DNA of 64,000 nucleotides, taken from Branchiostoma floridae (taxonomy: Eukaryota; Chordata; Leptocardii; Amphioxiformes; Branchiostomatidae). The notes under the pieces are model-generated. The model had not been told where the DNA came from and searched no databases. It saw nothing but the letters and a program-made list of their open reading frames with translations. Where the stretch lies: the NCBI RefSeq assembly GCF_000003815.2, contig NC_049991.1:10362821-10426820 (forward strand), given 5' to 3'. Below are positions 41,601 to 52,334 of the stretch, piece by piece. Within the stretch, counting starts at the first letter, position 1, and each line of letters begins with the position of its first letter. The translations under genes and the position numbers were made by a program.

Positions 41601-43288
41601 CCTCCCAAAAAGGCCATAGGAAACAAGGTGGGAGTCATGGTCTGTGTGTATGTTGCTGCTCATAGGAAACTTCAACAGTATCTGATGTTTATCCTCCCAA
41701 ATGGTATCTATATTAACATTTAGCACACTAATTTAAAAGTAGCTACCATTTGTCTGTTGGTTGTGTGGTAAGGCAGCTTGAAGAAGGTTGAGACTCTTTG
41801 TAGTTTGAGCTGTACATGTACATGCGTTGTTGATTTTTTAAGACCAGTTTCACCATCTACATTTTTATACTAAATTCTAGGATTTGGTACATTTACTATT
41901 GTTATGTTGTTATGTGCTGTGTTGATATTGTAATGCCTACATGCTGAAGCTTCAGTGTGTAGGCATTACGAGTGAATCTGTAGTGTTGACTATCTGTATA
42001 GAAATATGTATAACGTGTATACCTTATAACGTGTATACCTTATAACGTGTATACCTTATAACGTGTATACCTTATAACGTGTATACCGTATAATGTGTAA
42101 TACTATACCTTATGTAAATGTCATTCTTGATTTGACAGGACTCCAAGTTTGTAGAAGACCGTCGCAAGAGACTGCAAAACTACCTACGCCACATGATGAA
42201 CATCGTGGTACAGAACACCCAGGGTCTGGTGGCAGGGGCAGGCAGGGAGAGGCTGGTGGCTGTCCTGCCCTTCTTTGGGTGAGTCACAACCCCAATATCC
42301 CTTTTACTACACGGTGGTGGAGATTTTTTGAATGATAATACTGAAGTTTCTTTATTGACGAAAAGCTCTAACCTGTAACCTTGGAGTGGTCTTTGGGTCA
42401 CGCCTTGAAATGACCTGCAGGTCTTGTTACCTGGTGACCATTAACCCTTAGACTGCCAGAGTTTCAGTACAGGTATTATAAAATGCTATCAGTGCCAGAG
42501 TTGGCTGCTGACCTCCAAAAAGAACCCCCCTAACTTCCGGGGTTCGTGTGCTACGCCCGCGCAAAGTTGCTACTTCGGGGGAATATGCTATCCCGGATAT
42601 ATCCGGGTGCGGCACACAGGACATGTATATGTGTGCCGGATATATCCGGCTTTGGCAGTTAAGGAAAAAGAAAAAAAAAAAATTTGTAGCCTGAGTGTGC
42701 TCCAACTGGCTCAATCCTTTTGTGGTTAGCATGCAAAAGGATTGAGCTAAGGGGTCACTGCAGATGCTGGCTACAAATTTGCTTCCTGGCTGCATTTTAT
42801 TGAGGTCTTGAGGGAAGAGATAAGGTTCAAACAAAATATGATAAAGATACAGATCATGTGATTGAAGTCCATAATTATATATATATATGAATCCAGAAGC
42901 AAATGTTTGATTTCTCTCAGTATAAGAAACTAGGCCTAAGTGTATAGTTTTGCTCTCATGTAAGGGTTAGCTTTTAAAACAGTTGTAAACCGTAATGTAG
43001 CTCCAAGAAATTCAAGTTGGTATACAGGCTTGTCATAAAACATCATGAGACTATGAGGAAGCATTTTAGTGCATTTATGTATTTCTGCTCTAAACTTGTA
43101 AGGTTGCTGTGTTTTTTATTGATTGATTGATTGATTTCTTGTTTACCCACAGTGACCCGTACCCACCCATAGCTAGTAAGCCATCCCGGTCGGGACCATT
43201 CGGTCGCAGGAAGAGCAAACAAGAAGCACCAGCACAACAAAAACAAAAACAACAACAACAAGGCCATCAGTCCTATATGGGGCTGTGA
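29642..43288 (+). CDS. snx29: Sorting nexin-29 (RUN, coiled-coil and PX domains)
   Basis: Twenty-one exons join in phase to 914 aa: 29642-29648, 30874-30944, 31150-31202, 31940-32017, 32136-32188, 32920-33094, 33484-33554, 33969-34160, 34592-35365, 35575-35701, 36662-36735, 37390-37453, 37562-37690, 37835-37920, 38317-38435, 38897-39013, 39234-39283, 40387-40474, 41487-41627, 42139-42278, 43153-43288. The RUN domain (residues ~10-190) includes NKHELQRY, GRGRAWLRSALNEHSLERYL and DERSSMLPNMAAG. A coiled coil (~560-730) has ENEVLKHQLKKYVGAVQMLK and HGELMQFNEHL. The PX domain (~750-870) has NIWIPSVFLRGK, YIRIRDEEWNIYRRYAQF and FPPKKAIGNK. The family acts at endosomal membranes through phosphoinositide binding. 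Exon 1 codes only MSG. Exon 9 is a 774-base low-complexity linker with a duplicated KTPPPTPYDS motif. The Gln-rich C-terminus and one GTCTGG donor (38436) are unusual. Confidence 0.95.
31219..31258 (+). repeat. ATT/CTA-rich microsatellite
   Basis: Short run of ctattactattag-type repeats just after SNX29 exon 3. Confidence 0.7.
35904..36269. mobile_element. hAT-like MITE in an SNX29 intron
   Basis: Perfect 13-bp inverted ends (cagggctcgaaat) flanked by a TATGT direct repeat (35899-35903 and 36270-36274). The ends resemble hAT termini (CAGGG), although hAT duplications are normally 8 bp. The inside carries six or more copies of gggtgcacc on either side of an AT-rich core. Confidence 0.75.
36829..37250 (-). 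mobile_element. Truncated LINE 3' end with a (TGAAC)n tail
   Basis: Read on the minus strand, a degraded frame gives SFSRTNRHAQSFMPRALKLY near 37050-37110, like the C-terminal end of non-LTR reverse-transcriptase proteins. Further on is aataaaactgaactgaactg, a pentameric tail at 36829-36855 that many LINEs use. Only the 3' end is present, as expected from 5' truncation. Confidence 0.55.
39453..39500 (-). ncRNA. Hammerhead-ribozyme-like motif, left copy
   Basis: Reverse-complement twin of the motif at 40126-40170, inside the left inverted end of the Penelope-like copy. Confidence 0.5.
39600..40113 (+). pseudogene. GIY-YIG endonuclease fragment of the Penelope-like element
   Basis: Before the gap a frame reads CTESYIGETERPLKTRFLEH, matching the Y-I-G-E and R-x-x-x-H part of GIY-YIG nucleases. 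After the gap, behind in-frame stops, a second piece reads ERAKQEWFLKSVKEAIYIRA, then LNRDGGRFRLPAIYDSLLPD, and ends at a TAG (40111-40113), matching the C-terminal end of the same domain. The reverse-transcriptase part is absent. Broken by stops and by missing sequence. Confidence 0.75.
39684..39783. other. Assembly gap (N)
   Basis: A 100-base placeholder inside the Penelope-like copy; the true length is unknown. Confidence 0.99.
40126..40170 (+). ncRNA. Hammerhead-ribozyme-like motif, right copy
   Basis: The core reads CTGAAGA, then a stem II hairpin (GGTCG, loop, CGACC), then GAA. The palindrome AATT could act as a very short stem III, as in dimer-acting ribozymes. The CAT just before the core can pair with the ATG that follows as stem I, which puts cleavage at the T between AATT and ATG. 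This order fits the minimal hammerheads reported in Penelope-like elements. Predicted from base pairing only. Confidence 0.55.
40573..40760. mobile_element. Short MITE with tactgtaaat ends
   Basis: Inverted ends tactgtaaatgcagaaatgttcgc and (reverse strand) tactgtaaatacattttagttcgc; internal ttcgcggtggtttta is echoed in reverse by aaaccactgcgaac. If the outer TA pairs are target duplication, the element is Tc1/mariner-like. Lies in the SNX29 intron after exon 18. Confidence 0.65.
40890..41428. mobile_element. MULE-like MITE with 87-bp perfect inverted ends
   Basis: Bases 40890-40976 and 41342-41428 are exact reverse complements (87 bp). Both ends are flanked by the 9-bp direct repeat tactggtag (40881-40889, 41429-41437). 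A 9-bp duplication and long ends point to Mutator-like elements. The 365-bp core has no coding capacity. Identity of the ends and intact duplications indicate recent insertion in this SNX29 intron. Confidence 0.85.
41930..41969. repeat. 40-bp near-perfect palindrome
   Basis: gtaatgcctaca and its reverse complement flank a central ctgaagcttcag palindrome. It could form a hairpin in either strand of the SNX29 intron. Confidence 0.8.
42008..42095 (+). repeat. 16-bp tandem repeat
   Basis: About five copies of ataacgtgtatacctt, the last one diverged, in the SNX29 intron before exon 20. Confidence 0.85.
42445..42664. mobile_element. piggyBac-like MITE remnant
   Basis: Ends cccttagactgccagag and (reverse strand) ccttaactgccaaag; the left end is preceded by TTAA (42441-42444), the piggyBac target. 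TTAA is not preserved on the right. The interior has the palindrome ccggatatatccgg twice. Confidence 0.55.
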
Positions 43289-46200
43289 TTTACTCAGGCT
43301 TCAATTGTGTTTAGATAGTCCAGAAAAGCCAAGTGCACAGAACTTGATAAATGTGCATTGTAAACTTTGTACTTGTATTGTATTATTGTTGACAGCGATA
43401 GAAAGTGCGATGAAAATATCATCGACTTTAATGCCAAATTGTTTTTCCATCATTGGGAATGTTGCACTGAGAGGGGCATGCAAACATTATACAATATATA
43501 TGTAATGGCAGTTTTAACTCTGACATACCTAGTATAGCAAAACACCAATTGTAAAGATTGGTAGGCTTACCAAAACACCAAATGTCTTTGATTTAATGTT
43601 GTCAATGCACTTCTAATGATGAAGAGAATTCTATAGACTGTACTTAATTGATGTTGCTATGATTGTACAATTTTTATTTGAAAGTGCAGTCCATTGAAAT
43701 GCTACATGTATGTCCTTTGCTTGGTAGGAACTAAGTCAGGAATCTTCTCAATGCAAGGCACCAAAGAATTTTAGCATTTTGAAGTTTTGCTTTTACTCAT
43801 TTGTAAGTTTTGAAGGTTTGATAATATTTAACATAAATGATTTAATAATGTTTCATGGCTGTATGTATCAGTATGGCACTATTATAAAAAAATTATAAGG
43901 GAAAGTTACAAAAGCCACATAATTGAAAAAAATGCATTTTGTACAAAAAAAGGACCCAATGAGTTGAAGTCATACTCCAGAAATTATAAAAAGTTGTTGA
44001 AAAAGGAAAGGCTTTTTTTGGAGCAAGAGCATAATTGTTGATGCGTATTATGAATCATGTATTTCCTAAGCTAATTCTATACATGTATGCCAGCTTATGA
44101 TGAATTTCCTTACACAAAGGTCAATGACATTATGCTATTTGTTGTACAAATGTAACAACAATGAAAGCAGCTCACAAATAATGGGAGAATAGGGTTTATT
44201 ACATTTGCTCAGTAATAATCATAGGAAATGCAACAATGCTTAACACATGTTGCATGTGCATGTAGAGTTGGATCACGGGAACAAATACAATTTGCTATTT
44301 ATTTATGCAAACCACGACATTAACTTTGTCAACTGAGAAGTATATATAGTTTGCAGTACATTCAAACAGCAATATTTTTATCATATACTGTATGTCTGGT
44401 ACTATGTAAGATGTAGAGCATCAACTTTTCCTGACTTGACTGTAATTTTTGCCAGATTCTTACCAAACTGTTGCACTCACTCTTGAGTGGTACCATTGCC
44501 TTCCTGTAACATGAACGGTTGCATATTATAATGTTGACAAATTTCACTTAACATTGCCATATATATGTCATGTACCTTGCCAGTGTCCATGGTGGGCATT
44601 GTTACACACAGTGTTGTCAGTCTTCCTACTGTATCAAATCTACCAACCAGATAAATAAAATCTTTCATGGATTTCAGTTTACAGTTTTCTTTTGTTCGAT
44701 TCACTCACTTGGCAACAAACGAAGGAAATCGTCTTGCATATATTTTGTCATAGAGTCTGAATAAATGACGAGATAGTGACAATTGATACAAGTAAGTGTT
44801 ATGGAAGGGACCATGAACATATGAGGGGTGATCAGTTCTTAGACTCACCCAGGAGTAAGAGGGAGCAAAACCCTTATAGTATAAACCCTTTTTTATCAGC
44901 ATCCTCTAACTTTCAAAACATCCTTTTGAAGCGTGGAGGGGAAAATGGCTGAACTGTAATCAGAGCTGTGTAGGTTGTGTTCCTCACAAGATGAATTCAT
45001 AATGAGATTGTCAACAGGTTTGATAAAGAATCCCTTTATATTTTAGCTAGAAAGACGTGGGTATTGACATTGAGCAGAGTAAATTGACATGAAAACCTCA
45101 GGCAGTAGCCCTTGTTTTTTCCTTCTCTCACGCTACTGTGTATCACCTGCAAAGTAATTATCACAATGATCTGAGTTTTGATTTTATAACAAAGCCCTGA
45201 AATTTGACTGACTTTTGCACCTCATTTTTGGACGAGGCCAAGAACTAACTGATCACCCCTCATACATACATAGAAACGGTTATAGCCATACACACTGGAA
45301 TATCACAAAAATATGAAGAGGAGCACAAATTTTAACCAAACTAATGTTACGTGCATCATCACACTTAAAACTTTGTTCCTTCTGTAAGTTAATGTAAACT
45401 TACTCTTGTAGAGGTATTTTGTAGCTGCAAAAACTAAATCCTGACCCTTAAATTTTAACCATTACCTGAGTTTTAAGAGAGGTAACAAACAAGAAATAAG
45501 TCCAACTGTCGGTGGTGTTCTGCAGTGGTTTGAAAATTACCCAAACTTGTGTATAGTTTCTTTTTGCTTATTTATCATATGTTATATAGTTACTTTTATA
45601 TATTTGCTATAGACATTTACCATTTACATTACATCAAATAATAGTCAACAATAAACATGATGGTGAAATTTACACTACATATCAAGATATGTAGAGTCTG
45701 ACAAAGCTCTGTATACCATCCCAAGTTTTACAAATATATCCAAACATTGTACTATATATTACACTAACAACAATACGTCCATTAGTAACTATAGTGATGT
45801 ACATGTACATCATCATACCGGAGTCTGGACTGTGTTTTAAAACACAACATCAGTTGTACATGGGACAAACCACAATCTTGGAAAAGGTTCGAGCTCTAAT
45901 AGACCGATCCTGACTGTCCATCACAATTAGCAGTTCAACCAATGATAGCTTGGCAATTAGCAGTTTAACCAATGATGGCAATTAGCAGTCTTCATGTCTA
46001 GATTTTGACTGAGGTGGGTGGGACTATGGGATCGGTCCATTCTTGATTTCACCTTAGAGTACATCTATACAAAACAACTCTAAAATTGTTGACAATCAAC
46101 AGCTACATCAAACTAGGCATTGACATTAAAGTGTGAAGATATGGTGTGAACAAATCATCACCTATAGGAAGAACAATATAGCATTCTAGGTCCCTGTAAT

Positions 46201-48214
46201 GGGCTAGGAATGCACCAAGTCAAGTCAATCACAAGCAGGGACAATCCTGATATCATTATGATACAACACTTTCAAGAAATTTGCATATGAATTGGAAAAT
46301 CCCAATGGTCCTACCTGTACGTGTATAAAATTTAAAAGTAGGGCCTCCATATCAAAAACGGGGCCTTGCCCTGCAAATATATGTAGTTGGAAGGACAGTC
46401 AACCTGAATACATGACATATTAAGACCTCTATATAAGGACCACAGGTTCATGCATTGTGATCACTTTTTGTTGATCCCATATGACAGATAATTTTTCCCC
46501 ATTGACTCAACCTTTAGGAATCGTGTCTACAGTGGCCAAAAAGACCAGATTTTCTCGTACCCTAGTGACTGGTCATCTTGGGCAGTTTTGACTGTGATTG
46601 AAAAATATGGTTCTACAACTTTTACAAGCCAGTTTTCTCCTCAGAGATTCTTGTAGAAGGTTTGATAAAAGCAGTGAGGATATTGGACATCCTGTAGTCA
46701 TGGCAGTTTTTGTCAGAAAATATAATGGGATTTTGGTAAAATACAAAAAATTGTCATTCACTTCAACAATGTGCCAAAATCAAAAGTAATAAGATAAAAT
46801 TAAACACAACTCTCAGAGTGGCATTTCAGAAACATCATGATAAAGTGGTATAATATGTTGGCACATCAAAAGATGAAAATAATATTTTACATCATTTCAT
46901 TGTGAAACAAAGATAATTAGATGCTCATTTTCATTCTCTATGTCTTAAATATACATTGTTTTGTTCATAAACTCATCAATACATACATGTACTTATCAAC
47001 TAGGTCATCTCAATGCAAAGCACATGACAACTATTATTCACTAATGTGGCATATTTGAGTGACTACCAATAGCCAGAACGTTTATAGTACTTATAATTGC
47101 ATCACTGCACAACTCTGTATCCGTGATATGTAAATATGATATTATGTAGCTTCGTTTTCATGGTTTTATTGGTTAATAACCAATATGTAGATTGCTCCCA
47201 ACAGTTCCATTCGCATATGTGAATAGTTTAATCAGGTAAGTCACTGTATAACAAAGTCCTTTGTACACAACAAAGACTTTTGTGCTTTATCCAAGACCAA
47301 CATTTTGCTGAATATCTAGATCTGTCACCTTCCTCAAATGAGTTAGAGCGATTCTGACTGCTAACAGATGCAGTCACAATTTCACTCACAAACATAAAGT
47401 ATTTAGTATACACATAACATTACATAGACAGAGAGTACCTGGCGTGTTTACAATACTTTTTGTTTGTGACCATATCTGTTAACAGCAACGCCTACAAATT
47501 CACAGAACCTTTCAGAATTACCCTGAGGAAAATGACAGATGGTCACCAAAACAGTGGTCAAGAACAAATCACTTGTGAACAAAGAAATTTGTTATTCACA
47601 ATTTCGAATTGACAACATTTCTGACCTTTTGCAAACACTCAGTTTATACCCTGTCAGATGTCTTTTATTCAATCATGCTCAATATGGATAATCACACTTT
47701 CAAAGTAGTGGGGCTAAAACAGTACAAACACCAATGTACTGTATGAGCAAGTGAGAAGTTTTATGGATGTGCTTTTTATCCATATCAAGTATGAATGAGT
47801 CAAGTGGCTCTCAGAAAAAGGAGTACTTATCTCTTGTGTTCAATTGGTTTGAGGAGAAGTTCTTCACCACTGACTTAAAGAAAATATAAGGCATTATTAA
47901 GATCATCTCTATTTACTTTTCCGTAGGCATGGTGAAACATGATAGCACATTAGCTCTGAATATCACTTCATGAACATGCTAGCCATATAGGTAAACCAAA
48001 CAATGCACATAGTAATGAAAATGTACCACAGAAGTCACATAGACAACTTCAGAAGACCTACAATAACAGGAAAAGCATACCTTTACCTGACAGCCACTTT
48101 AACATCACTTTCTTCTTCCCACTCAACTATATCCACTTCCTGATGACAGTGCAACTTTCAGTGATTTAACGTGCCCAAGCTTCCATTGCCTCCATATTTC
48201 CACATGTGTACCTT
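43289..48214. other. 3' UTRs and intergenic space between SNX29 and CPPED1
   Basis: The convergent genes leave ~4.9 kb of AT-rich DNA. No exon is convincing. It holds one mariner-type MITE (44822-45262) and a weaker possible one at 45898-46040. AATAAA motifs occur on the plus strand near 44654 and 45642, but I cannot tell where either transcript ends. Confidence 0.5.
44822..45262. mobile_element. Tc1/mariner-type MITE
   Basis: Inverted ends tgaggggtgatcagttctta and (reverse strand) tgaggggtgatcagttagtt with TA on both sides (44820-44821, 45263-45264), as in Tc1/mariner insertions. No transposase frame inside. Confidence 0.75.
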
Positions 48215-50931
48215 TCAGAAATCCACCTTTTGAGGAATGCTGTCCATGTCGTAATACTGGTGTGCGACTGCGTCTTCTGTCACTTTCACAACTCGTAGCC
48301 CGGACTTGTCCTTTCCCAGCTGGCAGCCAATGGCAGAAGTGATGACATGTTCCATGTTGTCGTAGAACGCTCCGGCGTTGCGATGATAGTGCCCACAGAA
48401 GATGGTTCTAACACCTGAAAACCATTAGTATTGAAATACAAGCTCTATAATGCATATGGCAAAGAACACTTTTCAGATTATCCATCTGTCAGTCAAAAAC
48501 TAGCTCAGGTATGCAAATTCTTTTGAGTGCTTTACAAAATCAGTAAGTTATATGACTTAAAACCTTGTAACTTGACTCACATGTTTGTATATATATATAT
48601 CATGTTTAAACGTTATGTAAACGTTTTTGACTACTCCTATAAAAAATTACATGTTTACAGTCAGAAATTAAACAATAAACACCTAATAACAAATACTCTC
48701 TATCTGGCCTTTATTTGGTTACGTTATAAACACATTCAATGATGTACAATATGTAGTTAACACTTACCCGCTTCCTTAAACTTTGCCAACATGGTCTTCC
48801 GAACATCCCGATCAATGTTGAAGTATTCGTTGTCCTCGTCAACAGACTTCAGGAACCAGGGAATGTGCTGGAATATCACGAGATGCTTGCAGTTGGAACT
48901 CTTCGCCTCTTCCAACTCCGCATCCAACCAATCGTCATGCTCCTGTTTGAGTTCACCCACCACCGAGGGGTCCGAGTAGTTGGAGGGGTAGTAGGAGGAG
49001 TTGATGACCAGAAACTTGACCCCGCCCACCCAGAAGCTGAAGTAGTCGTCGCCCCAACTGTCGCGGTACTTCAAGATGGACTCCCGCGTAGGGCTGTTCC
49101 CGACGTCGTGGTTCCCGCACACACAGACCAGGGGGACGTCTGATCTCAGGTCCGTGAAGGTCGCCTTGAGATCCCGTTCTTGTTCCTCGCGATATTTTCC
49201 ACCTGTGGAATTGTTGTAGGAATATGTGGATTTAAGCAGTTCCACTGAGAGAACACCTAATATGGTTGGTCATGAAAAGATTAATCAAGAAAAATGTATC
49301 CTGTATGTAGAGTCTTGATATAAAGTTAGTTTTAAAACAATAATAGCATATCTGAAAGTTTTTACAGCCAAGAAGCCAATCAAATCAAAACATTATGCAT
49401 AGCAGTTTACATGTTAGTCCACAACTTTCTTTACCAACACTTTTTGCAATTCTAAATATATTTTTCATCTAACAGGTCTTTTCAGATGAAATTTGGTGCA
49501 ATAGTCTAGGAACTGTCCTAAATAATCTGTATATTGTGCATGGTGTAAATCATGCACGTGCAAAGGTCATGTAAAATTAACTCCTTAACAGAAAATTCCT
49601 GAACACCACCACTCTCCTCTCTTTCATCATTATACAAAACGCAATTGACACTAGTGCAATACGATGCCAAACTCATAATTTTGCGTCTAAAGTTAGGTGA
49701 CCCTCCGTTATGTCCTTTCCTTACCTGGCCAGGCGTGTACCAGATCCCCACACACGATGAAGAACTTGGGGCGTGGCTCCATGGTGTTGGCCGCCTGGAT
49801 GGCCTTCTTGGTGAGTGCCATCTCCTCCTCCCACTCGTTCCCATCCCCCCTCCCCTCCCAGTCATTGATCATGCCATACTGAGTGTCAGCTGCCTGGATG
49901 AACACAAACGGGCCCTGCCACTCTCCCTCCACATCTGTGGGGAAACACCACAAAAAATATACATGATCTGTATCTGTATCTGACAGTGTATAGCCGGTAT
50001 AAAGTTTTTGCCATATCATAAGCATATTCTTATGTGGCATTATGACTTTGGACAAGGTTTAATTTCATATTCTGATAAATAAGTGGACAACTGTTGCTAT
50101 TGGTAAACAATAAATACATATCATGTAAACACACTAAAATAGACAGTCTATATTTGGTTGATTAACATTAATGTTCTATCATGGGAATATATATCATGTA
50201 CTGTATCTATAAATTATTGTGAAATTAAGTCCTCCTTGCATATCAAGTCTAATACGTGGGTTTGATAAATAACAGACATTTACAGCACACAACAATAACA
50301 TTGAAATATCAGATAAAATTACTGAATTAGATGCTAGTTTTATATACTTTTTTATACGTCAGAATGTTAAGAAATGAATCCCTCTCTTTTATTCATCACA
50401 AACAGCTATCGTGACGTTCGAAAAGATAGCATTTGACATCATAATATTTCTACCCTATCCGACATCACAACTAATTTCTTTGTCCACCTATCTCTTACAT
50501 GCACATGTATCGTCCCTTATGATATAACCAAGGAGGTTAAAAATCATCCTTGATATAACGTTATGTTATGATATAACGTAACATTTGAAACATTTGATTT
50601 TAAACACCAATTTTAACGATCGACGTTACGTTAGCCACTGAAAGATACTAGAGTTACGCACTCAACAATTGGTGGGAGGTCTTCCAAAATATAGCACATA
50701 CGGTGTCGTTTTAGATCATTTCCATTCGCGACCCGCCCCTCCCCATGTATCAGACATCACGAGGTATTATTACCGATTCAGAGCAGTGTGATACTAAAAG
50801 GAGATACGAAACGGTGAACCATATCTTCACAACAATTGTACAAGTATAACCGCAGACGTACCTTTGGTTAAACCTTCAAACTGGTGGTTTTTAGCCCTCT
50901 TCACGAATTCGGGATCTCCGGAAGACGCCAT
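48215..50931 (-). CDS. cpped1: Calcineurin-like phosphoesterase CPPED1 (serine/threonine phosphatase)
   Basis: Four exons on the minus strand (50931-50862, 49934-49725, 49202-48768, 48414-48215) join in phase to 304 aa; the human protein has 314. Metallophosphatase motifs are in order: D40-T-Q42 in place of the usual D-x-H, G86-D87-L-V-H90, G123-N-H-D126, Q205-H206 and G246-H-Y-H249. D-x-Q and the segments DSWGDDYFSFWVGG and VIFQHIP are typical of the CPPED1 family. The human enzyme is a cytosolic protein phosphatase reported to act on AKT1 and linked to glucose metabolism; the same role here is inferred. The start was chosen as the only ATG in the GC-rich first exon. Exon 1 codes 23 residues. 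Confidence 0.95.
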
Positions 50932-52297
50932 ATTTGTGATGAAGACGTTGCGCCTCCCCAGCGGACCAATCAAAGTGTCCTGGGACAATATTTACCTGTC
51001 CCTGAAACTGGTTCATGAATGGAACCTCATTAACGTTACTTCGCTAAACGTTCAATGGTGTCCATGAAAGGGGTAACTTACACCCTTTAACGGTTTCCAG
51101 CATTCTTTTGCTAATAACATTTCTGTTTTTCTATATAGAAAGTAAAAAGTGTGTGGTTTCTTCAGGGATGCTTTATACCCTACAAAACCACCTTGGTTTG
51201 AGCAACAGCCCAAACCAAGTAGGCGTTCGTCTCTGAATGGTTTGTAATGTCTTTTTAGGCCTTTTCATTGTTTTCTATTTCGTAAGGGTTCCTTTTCGCT
51301 TGGCGAACCACTGCTTGGAGATTGAGTGCTTGGAGAGGTCAGGAGTGGCTATAAAAACCCAGATTATGATTGGACACTTGCCCACACGGTTTCATTTTAC
51401 ATGTTGCTTGCTACACCTACCTACGCCTGCTGATCTGGCGCTGATCCCAATACACGACGTTACCCACTAATACACATATCCCCTGTACTGAGCTCCATCC
51501 ACAGAAGTGAGAAGATCATAGAACACTGGTCGCTATCACATCTGTCCTTGGTGCTGATTGCCATCCACAGAACATAGCTAATATACGGTCAATGTAGACA
51601 CTTATTTGAAATGTTAATTAATGGATGAATGAATGAATGAATGATAGAACTTAATTGTACATTTACGATCTGACAATCTAAGTACGCGTAGTACAATCGG
51701 TACCGATATGGTGTCCAGCGTAGCATATCATTAAAAGTACATTTCCGAAATCATCTTGCGACATTTTAATGGTTGTAATACAGAACGCAAAAGCCTCACT
51801 CTGAATGCATTTCTTACTCGTCTAATATTATCTTAACATGTATGTGTTCAAATCCGTGAGTAAGTTATCAAAACCTAACCATTTTCTGGCAACTGGCGAT
51901 TGGGTGCCGGGAGTTTGAGCTCAAGTTAGGGCCCCTGCCCCCATTGGGCATCAAATCATTTAAATCTTAGATTGGTCGACAAAAGAGTGTTTTCTTGCAT
52001 GATTACTTAATCAAGGAATCTTTGGCATTAAGAAAATAATTTTGAAACTAATCAGACAGATAATGTTTACGTTTACCTGCTCGCTAACAATAGTATAAAA
52101 GTGAAATCTGTAATGACGTTTTTATTGTTTACACAGTACTGTACACTGATTGTAACGTAGCAACAAATCGTTTGCTTTACAGTTCGTAAAAGTCTTTCAT
52201 CAACAAAACAGTCCTCGACGTGGTCGTTCCGTGCCTGTCGAAGTTCGTACGGAAATGAAAATGTAAAAAATAGCTAATTGATTTGTTTTGGTCTGAC
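50932..52297. other. Intergenic region between CPPED1 and the Bark beetle-like gene
   Basis: The two genes point away from each other here. No exon or clear transposon is seen. A small hairpin (ccttggtttg with caaaccaag) lies near 51191-51219 and an (AATG)n run near 51620. Confidence 0.5.
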
Positions 52298-52305
52298 TAT
52301 ATAAA
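52298..52305 (+). promoter_or_regulatory. TATA box of the Bark beetle-like gene
   Basis: TATATAAA sits 30 bases before a TCAGA start-like motif (52328) and 37 bases before the ATG, implying a very short 5' leader. Confidence 0.55.
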
Positions 52306-52334
52306 CTGCGTGAGTTGGACGCCTCGTCAGAACA

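Noticed and set aside
41999-42095. CRISPR-like short repeat
   Set aside because: The repeats are directly adjacent without spacers: a simple tandem repeat in an animal intron.
45898-46040. Possible MITE with gaccgatcc ends
   Set aside because: The inverted ends are only about 10 bases and no target duplication is clear.
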